From Aquaticitalea lipolytica (GTDB lineage Bacteria > Bacteroidota > Bacteroidia > Flavobacteriales > Flavobacteriaceae): a DNA stretch of 64,000 nucleotides. The notes beneath the pieces were generated by a model that saw nothing but the letters and a program-made list of their open reading frames with translations, did not search any database and was not told where the DNA came from. Where the stretch lies: positions 248,001 through 312,000 of the forward strand of contig NZ_BMIC01000002.1 in assembly GCF_014641635.1 (NCBI RefSeq), read 5' to 3'. Each line of letters begins with the position of its first letter. Position 1 is the first letter of the stretch. Both the position numbers and the translations under genes were made by a program. Below are positions 20,551-30,709 of this stretch, piece after piece.

Positions 20551-20832
20551 TTGTTTTACTTGAATAGTTTTCTCTTCATTACTAAAAACATAAGTGTATA
20601 ACCACATTAAAGTAAAGGTAGGAATAACATCAAACCCAGGAAGTGCTTCTTCAACAAAATTTATAATTGCTGCAACCTTACCAGTTTTGCCTTTGTACAT
20701 TTTAGTCATTAACCATGCTGAAACAGGAGCCCAAATAATATCGGCAAACTCTCCTATTCCTGGAATAATAAAACTCGTATAACCTAAAGCATCAAAAACG
20801 ATTCCTAATGCTAATTTTTTGTATTTACTCAT
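20548..20832 (-). CDS. Conserved small membrane-associated protein, unknown function
   Basis: This 94-residue protein has two hydrophobic regions (about residues 7-25 and 68-86) and a middle stretch FADIIWAPVSAWLMTKMYKGKTGKVAAIINFVEEALPGFDVIP. The Pro/Gly pattern (SFIIPGIGEFADIIWAP...EEALPGFDVIP) repeats a short internal theme, hinting at a pseudo-symmetric two-hairpin fold. I do not recognise a named family. It is a single gene, 54 bases downstream of folE on the same strand, and ends at the shared terminator. Confidence 0.7.
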   Translation of the reverse strand: MSKYKKLALGIVFDALGYTSFIIPGIGEFADIIWAPVSAWLMTKMYKGKTGKVAAIINFVEEALPGFDVIPTFTLMWLYTYVFSNEEKTIQVKQ

Positions 20833-20886
20833 TTAATAATTTTAATTTATAATCTGTTATAAACAAGAAACATACCAAAAATTAGA

Positions 20887-21483
20887 CTAAGAAAAAGAAT
20901 TACTTATAAGCTTTAAAAACTCATTACGAGTTTCAATTTTTTCAAATTGTCCTCTAAAACCAGAAGTTGTAGTTACTGAGTTTTGTTTTTGAACACCTCG
21001 CATCATCATACACATATGTGAAGCTTCTATAACAACGGCTACACCTTGAGGCTTTAAAGTATCATTAATACAATCTAATATTTGTTGTGTTAAACGTTCT
21101 TGTACTTGCAATCTACGAGAAAAAACATCAACAATTCTAGGTAATTTGCTTAATCCAACTATATGACCATTAGGAATATAAGCTATGTGTGCTTTTCCAA
21201 AAAAAGGGAGAATGTGGTGCTCACACAAAGAATACACCTCAATATCTTTAACAATTACCATTTCATTATAAGATTCTTTAAACATTGCGCTTTTAAGAAT
21301 CTCAGCGGCATCTTGATTATACCCTTGAGTTAAAAACTGCATAGCTTTTGATGCTCTTTCTGGAGTTTTAAGTAATCCGTCTCGTGAAACATCTTCACCT
21401 AAATCTTCAATTATACTTTTGTAACGAGCTTTAATATCTTCTGTTACCTGCTCGTTGTATTCTTCAAAATATTTATATGGCAT
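20887..21483 (-). CDS. folE: GTP cyclohydrolase I
   Basis: This 198-residue protein converts GTP to 7,8-dihydroneopterin triphosphate, the first step of folate and pterin synthesis. The zinc and active-site motifs are present: [23 protein letters not shown] (Cys and His ligands near residues 88-91), [25 protein letters not shown], and the second zinc Cys in [17 protein letters not shown]. The length is typical of the type IA enzyme, so no zinc-independent FolE2 is needed. It stands upstream of the small membrane gene at 20548. Confidence 0.97.
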   Translation of the reverse strand: MPYKYFEEYNEQVTEDIKARYKSIIEDLGEDVSRDGLLKTPERASKAMQFLTQGYNQDAAEILKSAMFKESYNEMVIVKDIEVYSLCEHHILPFFGKAHIAYIPNGHIVGLSKLPRIVDVFSRRLQVQERLTQQILDCINDTLKPQGVAVVIEASHMCMMMRGVQKQNSVTTTSGFRGQFEKIETRNEFLKLISNSFS

Positions 21484-21620
21484 TTTATAGTTTTAGTTAA
21501 GTAGTTATAAAAATAAACAAAATTTATTTGTCTAGTTAATGGTATTTACCTTTCAAAAAACATTAACAATCTATTAAGGTTTTTAACGTTTACTTATGAT
21601 AATCACAAAAAATGCATAGT

Positions 21621-21628
21621 TAGTTTTG
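21621..21628 (+). promoter_or_regulatory. Probable -7 box upstream of the DUF5916 gene
   Basis: TAGTTTTG fits the consensus, 71 bases before the ATG. The long leader is A-rich with no hairpin that I could see. Confidence 0.4.
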
Positions 21629-21699
21629 TAATTAACTGTAACAAACTAAATTTTTTATTGTCTTTTAAAAAACAATAAAAAATCATCAATCAAAAAAAC

Positions 21700-24132
21700 A
21701 TGAAAAACCGCTTAAATTTCATTCTTGTTTTTATGCTATGTCTCTCATCAATTCTAGCGCAAGAAAAAAAAACACTACAAATTTCACGAACTGATAATCC
21801 ACCAAAAATTGATGGTGTATTAGATGACGCTGCTTGGGAAAACGCCATGGAAGCTAAAGATTTTACTCAATTTAGGCCTACCATGGGAGTTGCTGAAAAA
21901 GATTTTCAGAAAACTGTAGTAAAAATGACATATGACAATGATGCAATATATATAGCTGCATATTTGTATGACAAGCCTGAGTTAATTATGAAGCAAGTAA
22001 CAAGCAGAGATAATTTTGGGCAGAATGATTTTTTTCTAGTAGTCCTAAACCCTAATAACGATGCTCAAAATGATACTGAACTAGTAGTTTTTCCAACAGG
22101 AACACAAGCTGATGCTATTGCTAATCCCAGCAATGGAGAAGATTTTGGATGGAATGCTGTTTGGGATAGTGCTGTAAAAATTGTTGATGATGGTTGGATT
22201 GTAGAAATGAAAATACCTTATGCAGTTTTACGATTTTCAAATCAAGAAGAACCAACTTGGGGACTACAGTTTCACAGACAGTTTAGGCAAACTCGTGAAC
22301 AATACACATGGAATCCACTAGATATAACAAAAGGTAATATTGGGTTATATCATGGAGAATTAAAAGGCCTAAAAGATATTGAACCTCCTACTCGATTGAG
22401 TTTTTACCCATTTGCCTCAACACTTATAAATACATTTGATGGCAAAACTACTGATGATTATAGTTTAGGATTAGATGTAAAATATGGTATAAGTGAAAAC
22501 TTTACTTTAGATATGACACTTATTCCAGATTTTAGTCAGGCTGGTTTTGATAATAGAACTCTTAACCTTGGTCCTTTTGAACAAACATTTTCTGAGCAAC
22601 GTCAGTTTTTTACTGAAGGAGTAGATTTATTTAGTAAAGGTAATTTATTCTTTTCTAGACGTGTTGGCAACAGACCATCTGGAGATGTAACACTTAATAC
22701 AAACGAAGAAGTAACCAATTTTCCTAATACAGTAAAAGTATTGAATGCTGCTAAAGTGTCTGGTAGAACTAAAAAAGGATTAGGTATTGGTGTATTTAAT
22801 GCCATTACAGAAAAAACTAACGCTATTATAAGAGACTCTATTACAGGCGCAGTAAGAGAAGAAGTTGTTGAGCCATTATCTAATTACAATATAATAGTTT
22901 TAGACCAGCAATTTAATGGTAACTCATCTATAAGCTTAATTAATACTAATGTTACTCGTAGTGGACATTTTAGAGACGCAAATGTTACAGGACTTTTAGC
23001 AGATATTACCAATAAGAAAAACACTTATAATATTGAAGGTCAGGTAAAAATGAGTAACGTTAATAATCTTGATGGTAATACAACGGGATTGAGTACATTT
23101 TTTGTTGCAAGAAAAGTACATGGTAACTTTAGATATAGCTTTGATCATAGCTATGCTGATACCAAATACAACATAAACGATTTAGGTTTACAATATAGAA
23201 ACAATTTCAATAATTTTGGAGTTGACGCCTCTTACAGAACATTTGAGCCAACAAAAAAATTGAATAACTACTATATAGGAACATATATTAATTATACCAG
23301 ATTAGCAGATCCAGGTGAATATACAGGAAGCAGTTTTGGTTTTAATTATAATGCCCAAACAAAAACATTACACAACTTTGGAGGTAATATAAACCATCAA
23401 CCTGGAAAACAATTCGATTATTTTGAACCTAGAGCTGAAGGCCGTTATTTTATTTATGAGAATAGGATAAATTCTAATCTTTGGGTATCTACAAACTATA
23501 ATAAAACTTTTGCTTTTGATGCAAATCTTGGAGGTGCCACTTATTTTGAAAAAAACAGAAATACTAACGAATATTGGTTTGGTGTAAGCCCAAGAGTAAG
23601 ATTCAGTGATAAACTTTTAATTAGTTATTCATTTGATTATAATATGATTTATAATGACAGAGGTTATACAGATACTCAAGGAAATGATATTATTTTTGGA
23701 GAACGTGATCAAAAAACAATTGTAAATAGCATTTCTGGTAACTATAATTTTAACTCCTTTCATGCGCTTTCACTTACATTCAGAAACTATTGGTCAACAG
23801 TAATGTATGACAACGAGTTATTTACCCTTCAGGATAATGGTAGACTAACAAAAGATACTGGCTATACTGTTAATGATATTGAAGATCCAAATGTAAACTT
23901 TAACACATGGAATTTAGATTTTTCATACTCATGGCAATTTGCTCCAGGAAGTCAATTGTCAGCATTATACAGAAACCAGTTATTTAATTTCTCAAATGCT
24001 TCATCAGATGATTATTTTGATAGTTTAAGTGATTTATTTGAACAGCCTATTCAGCATACATTTTCACTTCGTTTAGTCTATTTTATAGATTATAACAATA
24101 TAAAAAATGTCTTTAATAAGAAATCGAGTTGA
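21700..24132 (+). CDS. DUF5916 outer-membrane protein with CBM9-like N-terminus
   Basis: This 810-residue protein has a signal peptide ending SSILAQ. It is followed by a CBM9-like sandwich (about residues 25-220) that starts PPKIDGVLDDAAWENA and has NDTELVVFPTGTQADAI and WIVEMKIPYAVLRF. The remainder fits DUF5916, a barrel-like outer-membrane domain marked by the DFSQAGFDNRTLNLGPFEQTFSEQRQFFTEG block near residue 275-305. Family members are common in Bacteroidota and occur near hydrolases or transporters; no biochemical function is settled. It is followed at 38 bases by the LolD-type ATPase, probably an independent gene. Confidence 0.88.
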   Translation: MKNRLNFILVFMLCLSSILAQEKKTLQISRTDNPPKIDGVLDDAAWENAMEAKDFTQFRPTMGVAEKDFQKTVVKMTYDNDAIYIAAYLYDKPELIMKQVTSRDNFGQNDFFLVVLNPNNDAQNDTELVVFPTGTQADAIANPSNGEDFGWNAVWDSAVKIVDDGWIVEMKIPYAVLRFSNQEEPTWGLQFHRQFRQTREQYTWNPLDITKGNIGLYHGELKGLKDIEPPTRLSFYPFASTLINTFDGKTTDDYSLGLDVKYGISENFTLDMTLIPDFSQAGFDNRTLNLGPFEQTFSEQRQFFTEGVDLFSKGNLFFSRRVGNRPSGDVTLNTNEEVTNFPNTVKVLNAAKVSGRTKKGLGIGVFNAITEKTNAIIRDSITGAVREEVVEPLSNYNIIVLDQQFNGNSSISLINTNVTRSGHFRDANVTGLLADITNKKNTYNIEGQVKMSNVNNLDGNTTGLSTFFVARKVHGNFRYSFDHSYADTKYNINDLGLQYRNNFNNFGVDASYRTFEPTKKLNNYYIGTYINYTRLADPGEYTGSSFGFNYNAQTKTLHNFGGNINHQPGKQFDYFEPRAEGRYFIYENRINSNLWVSTNYNKTFAFDANLGGATYFEKNRNTNEYWFGVSPRVRFSDKLLISYSFDYNMIYNDRGYTDTQGNDIIFGERDQKTIVNSISGNYNFNSFHALSLTFRNYWSTVMYDNELFTLQDNGRLTKDTGYTVNDIEDPNVNFNTWNLDFSYSWQFAPGSQLSALYRNQLFNFSNASSDDYFDSLSDLFEQPIQHTFSLRLVYFIDYNNIKNVFNKKSS

Positions 24133-24170
24133 GTATTGCCAATCACAGCTTAAAGTCTTAAATTGTGAGC

Positions 24171-24833
24171 ATGATAAAAGCAAGAAATATTCATAAATAT
24201 TATAACGATTTACACGTTTTAAAAGGTGTAGATTTAAACATTACAAAAGGCGAAATAGTATCTATTGTTGGTGCTTCTGGAGCAGGAAAAACAACATTAT
24301 TACAAATTTTAGGAACACTCGATAGAGCAAACTCAAAAGAAGATAGTTCTTTGTTAATTAATGATATAGATATCAATTCGTTAAATGATAAGTATCTTGC
24401 TAAATTTAGAAATGAACATATAGGCTTTATTTTTCAATTTCATCAGTTATTACCTGAGTTTACTGCTCTTGAGAACGTTTGCATTCCAGCATTTATAAAA
24501 AACACATCAAAATCTGATGCTGAAAAGCGTGCTAAAGAATTATTAGATTTTCTTGGTTTAAAAAATCGTTATGATCACAAACCAAATGAATTATCTGGTG
24601 GAGAACAACAACGAGTTGCTGTTGCCAGAGCTTTAGTAAATAATCCTGATTTAATTTTCGCTGATGAGCCCTCGGGAAACCTTGATAGTGAAAGTGCCGA
24701 AAATTTGCATAACCTGTTTTTTAAACTTCGTGATGAATTTGGGCAAACCTTTGTTATTGTTACTCATAACGAAGAATTAGCAGACATGGCTGACAGAAAA
24801 CTGGTTATGGTTGACGGTAACATTGTTGTTTAA
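24171..24833 (+). CDS. lolD: LolD-type ABC transporter ATPase
   Basis: This 220-residue ATPase of the lipoprotein-release/MacB-like subfamily has Walker A GASGAGKT (about residues 36-43), a Q-loop at [18 protein letters not shown], the signature [15 protein letters not shown], Walker [13 protein letters not shown], and an H-loop VTHNEE. The [11 protein letters not shown] and EPSGNLD patterns favour the LolD/FtsE/MacB group. The permease (LolC/E) is not next to it, which is common in this phylum. I use ATG 24171, not GTG 24165. Its stop overlaps the convergent DUF4256 stop by four bases. Confidence 0.85.
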   Translation: MIKARNIHKYYNDLHVLKGVDLNITKGEIVSIVGASGAGKTTLLQILGTLDRANSKEDSSLLINDIDINSLNDKYLAKFRNEHIGFIFQFHQLLPEFTALENVCIPAFIKNTSKSDAEKRAKELLDFLGLKNRYDHKPNELSGGEQQRVAVARALVNNPDLIFADEPSGNLDSESAENLHNLFFKLRDEFGQTFVIVTHNEELADMADRKLVMVDGNIVV

Positions 24834-25399
24834 ACCTTTAATACTCCTCTAAAACCTCTTGCTGCATAATACGATTGAGCTCCATTATGGTATACAAACA
24901 CATTTCCATAACGAAAATCTGCAAAAATAGCACCTCCAAGTTTTCTAATATCTGAAGGAGTTTTTAACCAACTTGATGTTTTAACATCAAAATTCCCTAA
25001 TTTTTGTAATGCTTTATATTGCTCTTCATTTAGTAACTCAATATTCATACTAGTAGCCATGTCAACTGCTGTATTTTCTGGCTTATATTCTTTTCTAGAC
25101 TCTAATCCTTCTCTATCATAACAAACACTTCTACGTCCTTTTGGGCTTTCGGCAGAGCAATCATAAAATACATATTCATTAGTAGTTTTATCAAAATCTA
25201 CAACATCTGGCTCACCTCCAGTTATTTCCATTTCATTAAGTGACCACAACTTTTCTGGATTAGCCTCTAGTCTGTTTTCAACTTTATTCCATTCAATACC
25301 TTTATGTCTGCTCATATTTTTTTCAAAGCGAACTTTTAATATTTTTATTAACTCTTCATGTTGGCTTTGTGTTAGTACATTATTCTTTTTAGTTGTCAT
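24830..25399 (-). CDS. DUF4256 protein
   Basis: This 189-residue soluble protein has the DUF4256 pattern: [36 protein letters not shown], then [30 protein letters not shown], and a C-terminal [31 protein letters not shown]. The family occurs in many bacteria, and I know of no assigned activity. The gene is alone, convergent with lolD, and its 3' ends overlap. No signal peptide or membrane helix is present. Confidence 0.88.
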   Translation of the reverse strand: MTTKKNNVLTQSQHEELIKILKVRFEKNMSRHKGIEWNKVENRLEANPEKLWSLNEMEITGGEPDVVDFDKTTNEYVFYDCSAESPKGRRSVCYDREGLESRKEYKPENTAVDMATSMNIELLNEEQYKALQKLGNFDVKTSSWLKTPSDIRKLGGAIFADFRYGNVFVYHNGAQSYYAARGFRGVLKV

Positions 25400-25568
25400 C
25401 TGCGGAATATTCTTAATTAAACTATCTTAAATTGAGCAAGTAAAATATCATTCTTAATAGCTAAGTTAATTTTTTAATTCAAAAACAGCAATTTTAAACA
25501 TTCTAAAAAGCGAATAAATAGTTAAAAACTAATCCTACTTTCTATTTATAAATAACCTCTAAAAACCT

Positions 25569-25576
25569 TAACTTTG
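25569..25576 (+). promoter_or_regulatory. Probable -7 box of fumC
   Basis: TAACTTTG matches the consensus 29 bases before the ATG. The rest of the 206-base spacer is A/T-rich with no other signal. Confidence 0.5.
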
Positions 25577-25605
25577 CTACAGTAAAAAATCATCTAAAAA
25601 AAGCT

Positions 25606-27003
25606 ATGGAATACAGAATAGAAAAAGATACAATGGGAGAAGTTAAAGTGCCTGCAGATAAACTTTGGGGAGCACAAACTGAACGTTCACGTAATAACTT
25701 TAAAATAGGAACACCAGCATCTATGCCTTTAGAAATAGTGTATGGATTCGCTTATCTTAAAAAGGCTGCTGCATTTACTAATTGTGAATTAGGTGTACTA
25801 GCTATAGAAAAAAGAGATTTAATTGCTCAAGTATGTGATGAAATTCTTGAAGGAAAACACGATGATCAGTTTCCTTTAGTAATTTGGCAAACAGGTTCTG
25901 GAACACAAAGTAACATGAATGTAAATGAAGTTATTGCTAACAGAGCTCAACAACTTGCTGGGAAAGTAATTGGTGAAGGTGAAGCTGTAATAAAAGCTAA
26001 TGACGATGTTAATAAATCTCAATCATCTAATGACACTTTTCCAACAGGAATGCATATTGCGGCTTATAAAAAGGTAGTAGAAACTACTATTCCAGGTGTT
26101 ATACAATTGCGTAATACACTTCATAAAAAAGCTTTAGCTTACAAAGATGTTGTAAAAATTGGTCGTACACATTTAATGGATGCCACACCACTTACATTAG
26201 GACAAGAACTTTCTGGGTATGTAGCTCAATTAGATCATGGTATAAAAGCTTTGCAAAACACATTGTCACACTTAAGCGAACTTGCACTTGGTGGCACTGC
26301 AGTTGGAACAGGTTTAAACACACCTAAAGGTTATAGTAAAAGAGTAGCTGAGTATATTGCAAAATTTACCGAGTTACCTTTTATAACTGCTCCAAACAAG
26401 TTTGAAGCTCTTGCTGCTCATGATGCTTTAGTAGAAACTCATGGTGCTCTAAAACAACTTGCAGTAAGTTTAAATAAAATAGCTAACGATATTCGTATGA
26501 TGGCTTCTGGTCCTCGTAGTGGAATTGGTGAGATAATCATTCCAGCAAATGAACCAGGAAGTTCAATTATGCCAGGAAAAGTTAACCCAACTCAATGTGA
26601 AGCTTTAACTATGGTTTGTGCTCAAGTAATGGGTAACGATGTAGCTGTTTCAGTTGGTGGAATGCAAGGTCATTATGAGCTAAATGTTTTTAAACCAATG
26701 ATGGCTGCCAATGTATTACACTCTGCGCAATTGCTTGGTGATGCATGTATAAGCTTTGATGAACATTGTGCGCAAGGAATTGAGCCTAATCACGATGTCA
26801 TCAAAAAATTATTAAATAATTCTCTAATGTTGGTTACAGCTTTAAACACTAAAATTGGTTATTATAAAGCTGCTGAAATAGCAAATACTGCTCATAAAAA
26901 TGGTACAACTCTTAAAGAAGAAGCTATTAATTTAGGGTATGTTACAGCAGAAGATTATGATGCTTGGGTAAAACCTGAAGATATGGTTGGTGGACTAAAA
27001 TAA
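25606..27003 (+). CDS. fumC: Class II fumarate hydratase
   Basis: This 465-residue member of the fumarase/aspartase superfamily hydrates fumarate to malate in the TCA cycle without an iron-sulfur cluster. It has [12 protein letters not shown] near residue 21, [33 protein letters not shown], and the superfamily signature [13 protein letters not shown] around residues 318-330 with the catalytic Ser. The length is that of FumC rather than aspartase, and the [10 protein letters not shown] and HVD-like segments support fumarase. It is a single gene with its own promoter and terminator. Confidence 0.96.
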   Translation: MEYRIEKDTMGEVKVPADKLWGAQTERSRNNFKIGTPASMPLEIVYGFAYLKKAAAFTNCELGVLAIEKRDLIAQVCDEILEGKHDDQFPLVIWQTGSGTQSNMNVNEVIANRAQQLAGKVIGEGEAVIKANDDVNKSQSSNDTFPTGMHIAAYKKVVETTIPGVIQLRNTLHKKALAYKDVVKIGRTHLMDATPLTLGQELSGYVAQLDHGIKALQNTLSHLSELALGGTAVGTGLNTPKGYSKRVAEYIAKFTELPFITAPNKFEALAAHDALVETHGALKQLAVSLNKIANDIRMMASGPRSGIGEIIIPANEPGSSIMPGKVNPTQCEALTMVCAQVMGNDVAVSVGGMQGHYELNVFKPMMAANVLHSAQLLGDACISFDEHCAQGIEPNHDVIKKLLNNSLMLVTALNTKIGYYKAAEIANTAHKNGTTLKEEAINLGYVTAEDYDAWVKPEDMVGGLK

Positions 27004-27028
27004 ACCGAAAACCAAAGTATAAACAGAT

Positions 27029-27066
27029 AAAGTGCTAATGATTCATTCATCTAGCACTTTTTTTTA
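27029..27066 (+). terminator. Hairpin terminator after fumC
   Basis: Stem AAAGTGCTA/TAGCACTTT with a 14-base loop followed by a T run. Confidence 0.85.
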
Positions 27067-27104
27067 TCATTTAAATTCCTAAATTTAGAATCTAAACTCT
27101 ATTT

Positions 27105-28343
27105 ATGTCTTTACTTATTATAAACATCAAAGAACTACTTCAAGTGAGAGAAACCAACGTTACCATTGTAAAAGGTAACGATATGAAAATTCTTCCAACT
27201 ATTAAAAATGCATACGTGCTAATAGATTATGACACAATTGTAGAATATGGTAGTATGGATGATTATGAAAATATAGAAGCTGATGAAGTTATTGATGCTA
27301 AAGGTAAAATAGTACTTCCAGCTTGGTGTGACTCACATACGCATCTTGTTTTTGCTGGAGACAGATCTCAAGAGTTTGTTGATAGGATTAATGGTTTAAC
27401 CTATGAAGAAATTGCAGCTCGTGGTGGAGGTATTTTAAATTCTGCTGAAAAACTGCAAAACACAAGCGAAGATGAACTTTACGAGCAATCTTTAAAACGT
27501 TTAAATGCTGTTATAAAATTAGGAACAGGAGCTATTGAAATTAAATCTGGCTATGGATTAACAGTTGATGCCGAACTAAAAATGTTACGAGTTATTAAAC
27601 GTCTAAGCAAAGAATCGCAAGTAAAAATAAAAGCAACACTTTTAGGTGCACATGCTTTACCTAAAGAATATAAAGACAATAAAAGCGCCTTTGTAGACCT
27701 TGTTATAAATGAAATGATTCCTAAAGTAAGCAAAGAGCGTTTAGCCGAGTACATTGATGTATTTTGTGAGAAAGGTTATTTTTCTCTAGAAGATACCGAA
27801 CGCATTTTAAATGCAGGTGTTGAGCATGGATTAATTCCAAAAATACATGTTAATCAGTTTAATGCATTTGGTGGTGTAGCACTTGGTGTGAAATACAATG
27901 CACTTTCTGTTGACCATCTAGAAGAATTAAATAATGAAGACGTTGATGCTTTAAAAAACAGCAAAACAATGCCAGTTGCATTACCTTCTTGTTCATACTT
28001 TTTAAGTATTCCTTATACTCCAGCTCGTCAAATTATTGATGCAGGTTTACCTATTGCACTAGCAACAGACTATAATCCTGGCTCTACTCCTAGTGGTAAT
28101 ATGAATTTTGTGGTAAGCACTGCTTGTATAAAAATGAAAATGACTCCTGAAGAAGCTATAAACGCAGCTACAATTAATGGTGCTTATGCTATGGGAATTT
28201 CCAATCAGTACGGAAGTATTTGCAGAGGTAAAAAAGCGAACCTAATTATAACTAAAGAAATTCCTAGTTATCATTATTTACCTTATGCCTTTGGAGATAA
28301 TCTGATTGATAAGGTTATAATTAATGGACGAATAGTTTTATAA
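27105..28343 (+). CDS. hutI: Imidazolonepropionase
   Basis: This 412-residue amidohydrolase performs the third step of histidine degradation, opening imidazolone-5-propionate to formimidoylglutamate. The metal site is in CDSHTHLVFAGDR (about residue 74-86), followed by GGGILNSA, GTGAIEIKSGYGLTVDAELKML, the third His in KIHVNQFN and the Asp in IALATDYNPGSTPSGNM. hutG lies about 1 kb away on the same strand, separated by a minus-strand gene. hutH and hutU are not in the window. It is followed by a strong bidirectional terminator. Confidence 0.97.
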   Translation: MSLLIINIKELLQVRETNVTIVKGNDMKILPTIKNAYVLIDYDTIVEYGSMDDYENIEADEVIDAKGKIVLPAWCDSHTHLVFAGDRSQEFVDRINGLTYEEIAARGGGILNSAEKLQNTSEDELYEQSLKRLNAVIKLGTGAIEIKSGYGLTVDAELKMLRVIKRLSKESQVKIKATLLGAHALPKEYKDNKSAFVDLVINEMIPKVSKERLAEYIDVFCEKGYFSLEDTERILNAGVEHGLIPKIHVNQFNAFGGVALGVKYNALSVDHLEELNNEDVDALKNSKTMPVALPSCSYFLSIPYTPARQIIDAGLPIALATDYNPGSTPSGNMNFVVSTACIKMKMTPEEAINAATINGAYAMGISNQYGSICRGKKANLIITKEIPSYHYLPYAFGDNLIDKVIINGRIVL

Positions 28344-28346
28344 ATA

Positions 28347-28377
28347 AAAAACCCGAAAGCTATACTTTCGGGTTTTT
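28347..28377. terminator. Bidirectional hairpin terminator after hutI
   Basis: Stem CCCGAAAG/CTTTCGGG with a five-base loop flanked by A and T runs. It separates hutI from the convergent coiled-coil gene. Confidence 0.92.
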
Positions 28378-28404
28378 CATAATGAACTAATTAATTTATA
28401 TCTA

Positions 28405-29283
28405 TTACTTAAGTGTAAACTGTGTAGAAGACACTAATTCTTTTTTGTTGTAAACATTAACTGTGTAACGTCCTTCAGAAAACTCTCCACTAGGTGAAAC
28501 AAACTCACAAATGTTTATGCTTCTGTTTTCGTAGTTAAATTTACTTATTAAGCTATAATTTAATGATTTATCACCAAATTGAATTTGCTCATTTACACCT
28601 AAAACATTACTTCTAGGATCTAATACTTGTACATATAATTCTTTATCTCCAGCACCAACTAAAGTGTTTTTAGCTACAGTAAAGCATATTCTAATTTTAT
28701 CACTTCTTGAAGCTCTTTCAGTAGGAATTAATTTACCTGAACTTCTTTCAATAACACCATAACTCTTTAAATCAACAGTTTGAAGTACAGCGGCATTTTC
28801 AACAACATTAGCTAATTCGTTGTTTTGCACTAATAATGAATCAGAAAACATTGTACGCTCAGCTAATCTAACGTTAGTACTATCTAAAGATGTTGCTAAT
28901 AATGAGTTTTCAATTTTTAATCTGTCATTTTCAGTCAACAACGCATCCATTTCTTCTTGTAACGCTAAAAATTTCTTTTTATAGCTCCATAATCCTTTAA
29001 CTGATGCTTGAGAAATTTTTAATGAATCCATTAAACCTTGAATACGATTTCTTGCTTCTACTAAATCTGCATTTGCAGCTTCATTCTCTCCAATAGCAAT
29101 ATCATATTGTTTTGCCATGTTACTCAAGTCTGTCATAACTTGTTGTTTCTCTTCTGTTAATTCAGCTTGTACTTTTTTACTGTCATTATACAATTTTGAA
29201 GTGTAAAATCCTGTTCCTAAAAACAGTGCTAATAAAATTCCTAATGCAATTTTTAATCCTGTGCCTTTGTTTGTACTTTCCAT
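28405..29283 (-). CDS. Membrane-anchored coiled-coil protein, unknown function
   Basis: This 292-residue protein has one N-terminal transmembrane helix (about residues 10-27). A long heptad-rich coiled coil runs from residue 33 to roughly 165 (VQAELTEEKQQVMTDLSNM, LLTENDRLKIENSLLATSL). The C-terminal domain is beta-rich: KIRICFTVAKNTLVGAGDKELYVQVLDPRSNVLG and ICEFVSPSGEFSEGRYTVNVYNKKELVS. This looks like an inner-membrane anchored periplasmic or envelope protein with a small sandwich head. It is placed between hutI and hutG on the opposite strand. I do not recognise a named family. Confidence 0.75.
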   Translation of the reverse strand: MESTNKGTGLKIALGILLALFLGTGFYTSKLYNDSKKVQAELTEEKQQVMTDLSNMAKQYDIAIGENEAANADLVEARNRIQGLMDSLKISQASVKGLWSYKKKFLALQEEMDALLTENDRLKIENSLLATSLDSTNVRLAERTMFSDSLLVQNNELANVVENAAVLQTVDLKSYGVIERSSGKLIPTERASRSDKIRICFTVAKNTLVGAGDKELYVQVLDPRSNVLGVNEQIQFGDKSLNYSLISKFNYENRSINICEFVSPSGEFSEGRYTVNVYNKKELVSSTQFTLK

Positions 29284-29392
29284 AAGTGTTTGTTGTATTT
29301 AACGTTAATTCTATTTTAAATAATTTATTTTTGATGAAGGAAATAAATAAAACTGTATTTTTATTTTTTAGTAAAATTAAACAAATTCCTAC

Positions 29393-30415
29393 ATGGATAA
29401 ACTTATTCTCTTTAATAATAACGATTTAAAAAATCTTTTAAAAAATCGTCCTAGCGAATCCAAGTTTGGAAATCATGTCCAATTACTTCCCGACTTCAAT
29501 ACTATATACGATTCACTTTTAACTTTGGACGTTGACTATGTTATTTTTGGTATAAAAGAAGATGTAGGAGTATTCGCAAACTACGGAAATACAGGTGCTT
29601 CAAAGGCTTGGGATGCCACTCTAAAAGTTTTGTTAAATATACAGAGTAACGAGTTTACAAACCCAAGCAAAGTTCTAATTCTTGGTCATTTAGACTTTTC
29701 TGATATGATGGAAAAAGTAAAATTACTAGACCAAAACAACAAAAAAGATATTACTAAAGCCCGAAAAAAAGTAGCCAAAATAGATAAATACGTTACCGAT
29801 TTAGTATATCAGATAGTAAAAGCTGGAAAAACACCAATAATAATTGGTGGTGGACATAACAATGCTTACGGAAATATTAAAGGCACATCATTGGCTTATA
29901 AAAAACCTATTAATGTTGTTAATTTTGATGCACATTCCGATTTTAGACGTGAAGAAGGCAGACATAGTGGTAATGGTTTTAGCTATGCATATACCGAAGG
30001 TTTTATGAAAAATTACTTCATTTTCGGATTGCATGAAAACTACACTTCTGATAATATATTTCAGATTTTAAATAAGTTTAAATCTATACAATACAACACG
30101 TTTGAAGCTATTTCTATAAGAAATGAACTTTCGTTTAAATCTGAACTAGAACGTGCCTCAGATTTTATATGTGACAAACCTTTTGGTGTTGAATTAGATT
30201 GTGATGCAATAAAAAACATGCCTAGTAGCGCCATGACACCAAGTGGTTTTAGTGTAAAAAAAGCTAGAGCGTTTGTCAATTATTTTGGAAAACATAAAAA
30301 CGCACAATATTTGCATATCTGTGAAGCTGCTCCAACACCTGAAACCGAAACTAAAGTTGGAAAACTTATTACCTATTTAGTAACCGATTTTATGAGAGCA
30401 AATCAATCCAAATGA
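29393..30415 (+). CDS. hutG: Formimidoylglutamase (arginase family)
   Basis: This 340-residue ureohydrolase-fold enzyme probably hydrolyses N-formimidoyl-glutamate to glutamate and formamide. The binuclear manganese motifs are GGGHNNAYG (about residues 150-158), NVVNFDAHSDFR (DAHxD) and FGVELDCDAIKNMP. The DCDAIK form, with two Asp, fits the family. With hutI nearby, a HutG role is more likely than arginase or agmatinase. Its TGA stop overlaps the ATG of the small membrane gene (ATGA), so the two are coupled. Confidence 0.87.
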   Translation: MDKLILFNNNDLKNLLKNRPSESKFGNHVQLLPDFNTIYDSLLTLDVDYVIFGIKEDVGVFANYGNTGASKAWDATLKVLLNIQSNEFTNPSKVLILGHLDFSDMMEKVKLLDQNNKKDITKARKKVAKIDKYVTDLVYQIVKAGKTPIIIGGGHNNAYGNIKGTSLAYKKPINVVNFDAHSDFRREEGRHSGNGFSYAYTEGFMKNYFIFGLHENYTSDNIFQILNKFKSIQYNTFEAISIRNELSFKSELERASDFICDKPFGVELDCDAIKNMPSSAMTPSGFSVKKARAFVNYFGKHKNAQYLHICEAAPTPETETKVGKLITYLVTDFMRANQSK

Positions 30416-30708
30416 AACAAGATAAGCAATATAGTATTGATTTGTGGTTGTTTATTAGCAGCGCTATAGTTTTTTTGTATTTACTTTTTATGGATTATGC
30501 AGTTGTAAATAACTGGGATAATACTGCTTGGGGAGTTATTACAGAACTAACGACCATTCCAATGCTATTTTTAGGTTGCGTTATACCAATTGTAGTCATA
30601 TATAGATTGATTACTAATAAGGCACAAAACAGATCTCTAGCTATATTATCAATGTTTTTTTCATTAATGACAGTGGCTGTTATTGCATACTTAACTTTTT
30701 ACCAATAG
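30412..30708 (+). CDS. Small membrane protein coupled to hutG
   Basis: This 98-residue protein has three hydrophobic helices, at about residues 12-30, 42-65 and 76-96, separated by short polar loops. It overlaps the hutG stop by four bases and is followed after one base by the GNAT gene, so three genes form one unit. There is no recognised domain. A transporter or stress-related role cannot be inferred from position alone. Confidence 0.75.
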   Translation: MKQDKQYSIDLWLFISSAIVFLYLLFMDYAVVNNWDNTAWGVITELTTIPMLFLGCVIPIVVIYRLITNKAQNRSLAILSMFFSLMTVAVIAYLTFYQ

Positions 30709-30709
30709 T

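Noticed and set aside
24165-24833. LolD-type ATPase as part of an operon with the DUF5916 gene
   Set aside because: The 38-base gap and lack of a permease give no real support; the two proteins belong to unrelated families.
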